Source: Bacteroidia bacterium | Lineage (GTDB): Bacteria; Planctomycetota; Phycisphaerae; Phycisphaerales; SM1A02 | DNA length: 5,309 bases | Reading direction: 5' to 3' | Assembly: GCA_030054235.1 (NCBI GenBank) | Contig: JASGCG010000136.1 | Span: 1-5,309 of the forward strand | In this document: positions 5,228 to 5,309 of the stretch, in pieces | Numbering within the stretch: the first letter of the stretch is position 1 | How the letters are laid out: each line of letters starts with the position of its first letter | Made by a program: the position numbers and the translations under genes | The notes under the pieces: generated by a model | Database searches by the model: none | Seen by the model: the letters and a program-made list of their open reading frames with translations, nothing else | Told to the model about the DNA's origin: nothing

Positions 5228-5309
5228 CGACCGCGCCGAGTGCGGCCAGCTCGCGCAGTGCCTCGTCGCCCTCCCAGACCTGCACGCCGAGTTCGCGAGC
5301 CTTGGTGAG
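5217..5309 (-). CDS. C-terminal end of a minus-strand gene, BRCT-like tail (perhaps DNA ligase)
   Basis: The minus strand is open from the window edge to a TAG at 5217-5219, giving the last 30 residues of a protein. They read as LTKARELGVQVWEGDEALREL followed by a short Ala/Val-rich end. The pattern K-x-x-K-A-x-x-L-G-V-x-(V/I)-x-x-x-(E/D)-x-L is typical of the last helix and strand of a BRCT domain, such as the one closing NAD-dependent DNA ligase LigA. Other BRCT proteins would fit equally well, and 30 residues are too few for a firm name, so no symbol is given. The body of the gene lies to the right of the window. Its end overlaps the convergent hypothetical gene by 11 bp. Confidence 0.55.
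   Translation of the reverse strand, partial: LTKARELGVQVWEGDEALRELAALGAVVKA

Overview
The window is GC-rich bacterial chromosome packed with housekeeping genes. It contains no mobile element, CRISPR array, tRNA or rRNA that I can see. The best lineage hint is the 44-residue ribosomal protein bL34 at 668-802. It has an unusual start (Met-His-Tyr-Pro-His-Lys) and a IINRKRRLGR-type tail, unlike the usual bL34 start of Met-Lys-Arg-Thr-Phe-Gln-Pro. From memory this resembles Planctomycetota, possibly Phycisphaerae. Dispersed gene order (rpmH without rnpA, an ilvC-like gene away from other branched-chain genes) would fit that. The placement is an inference and a database search was not possible.

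Layout. Positions 2-502 (+) hold the C-terminal part of a PhoU phosphate-signalling protein cut by the window edge. A 165-bp gap follows, with a possible hairpin after phoU and a candidate promoter for rpmH. rpmH (668-802) and aroK, shikimate kinase (852-1376), lie on the + strand. aroK meets rnc, ribonuclease III (1349-2269, -), tail to tail with a 28-bp coding overlap. A PilZ-domain protein (2288-2656, or to 2722, -) lies just upstream of rnc and probably shares its transcript. A divergent spacer separates it from a ketol-acid reductoisomerase-like gene (about 2793-3815, +). That gene overlaps uppP, undecaprenyl-diphosphatase (3812-4693), by ATGA, and a membrane-anchored protein of unknown function (4709-5227) follows 15 bp later. 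These three look like one operon. At the right edge the last 30 codons of a minus-strand gene (5217-5309) resemble the end of a BRCT domain, perhaps that of NAD-dependent DNA ligase.

The genes serve different processes: phosphate signalling, ribosome assembly, aromatic and branched-chain amino acid synthesis, RNA processing, c-di-GMP sensing and lipid-carrier recycling. The links between them are shared transcription rather than a shared pathway. I found no clear new multi-gene system. The points most worth a second look are the reductoisomerase-like protein, in which the catalytic-loop His is a Cys; the RNase III, which has Gly where the family usually has a metal-binding Asp; and the perfect 3 x 15-bp in-frame repeat in the basic N-terminal tail of that RNase III.
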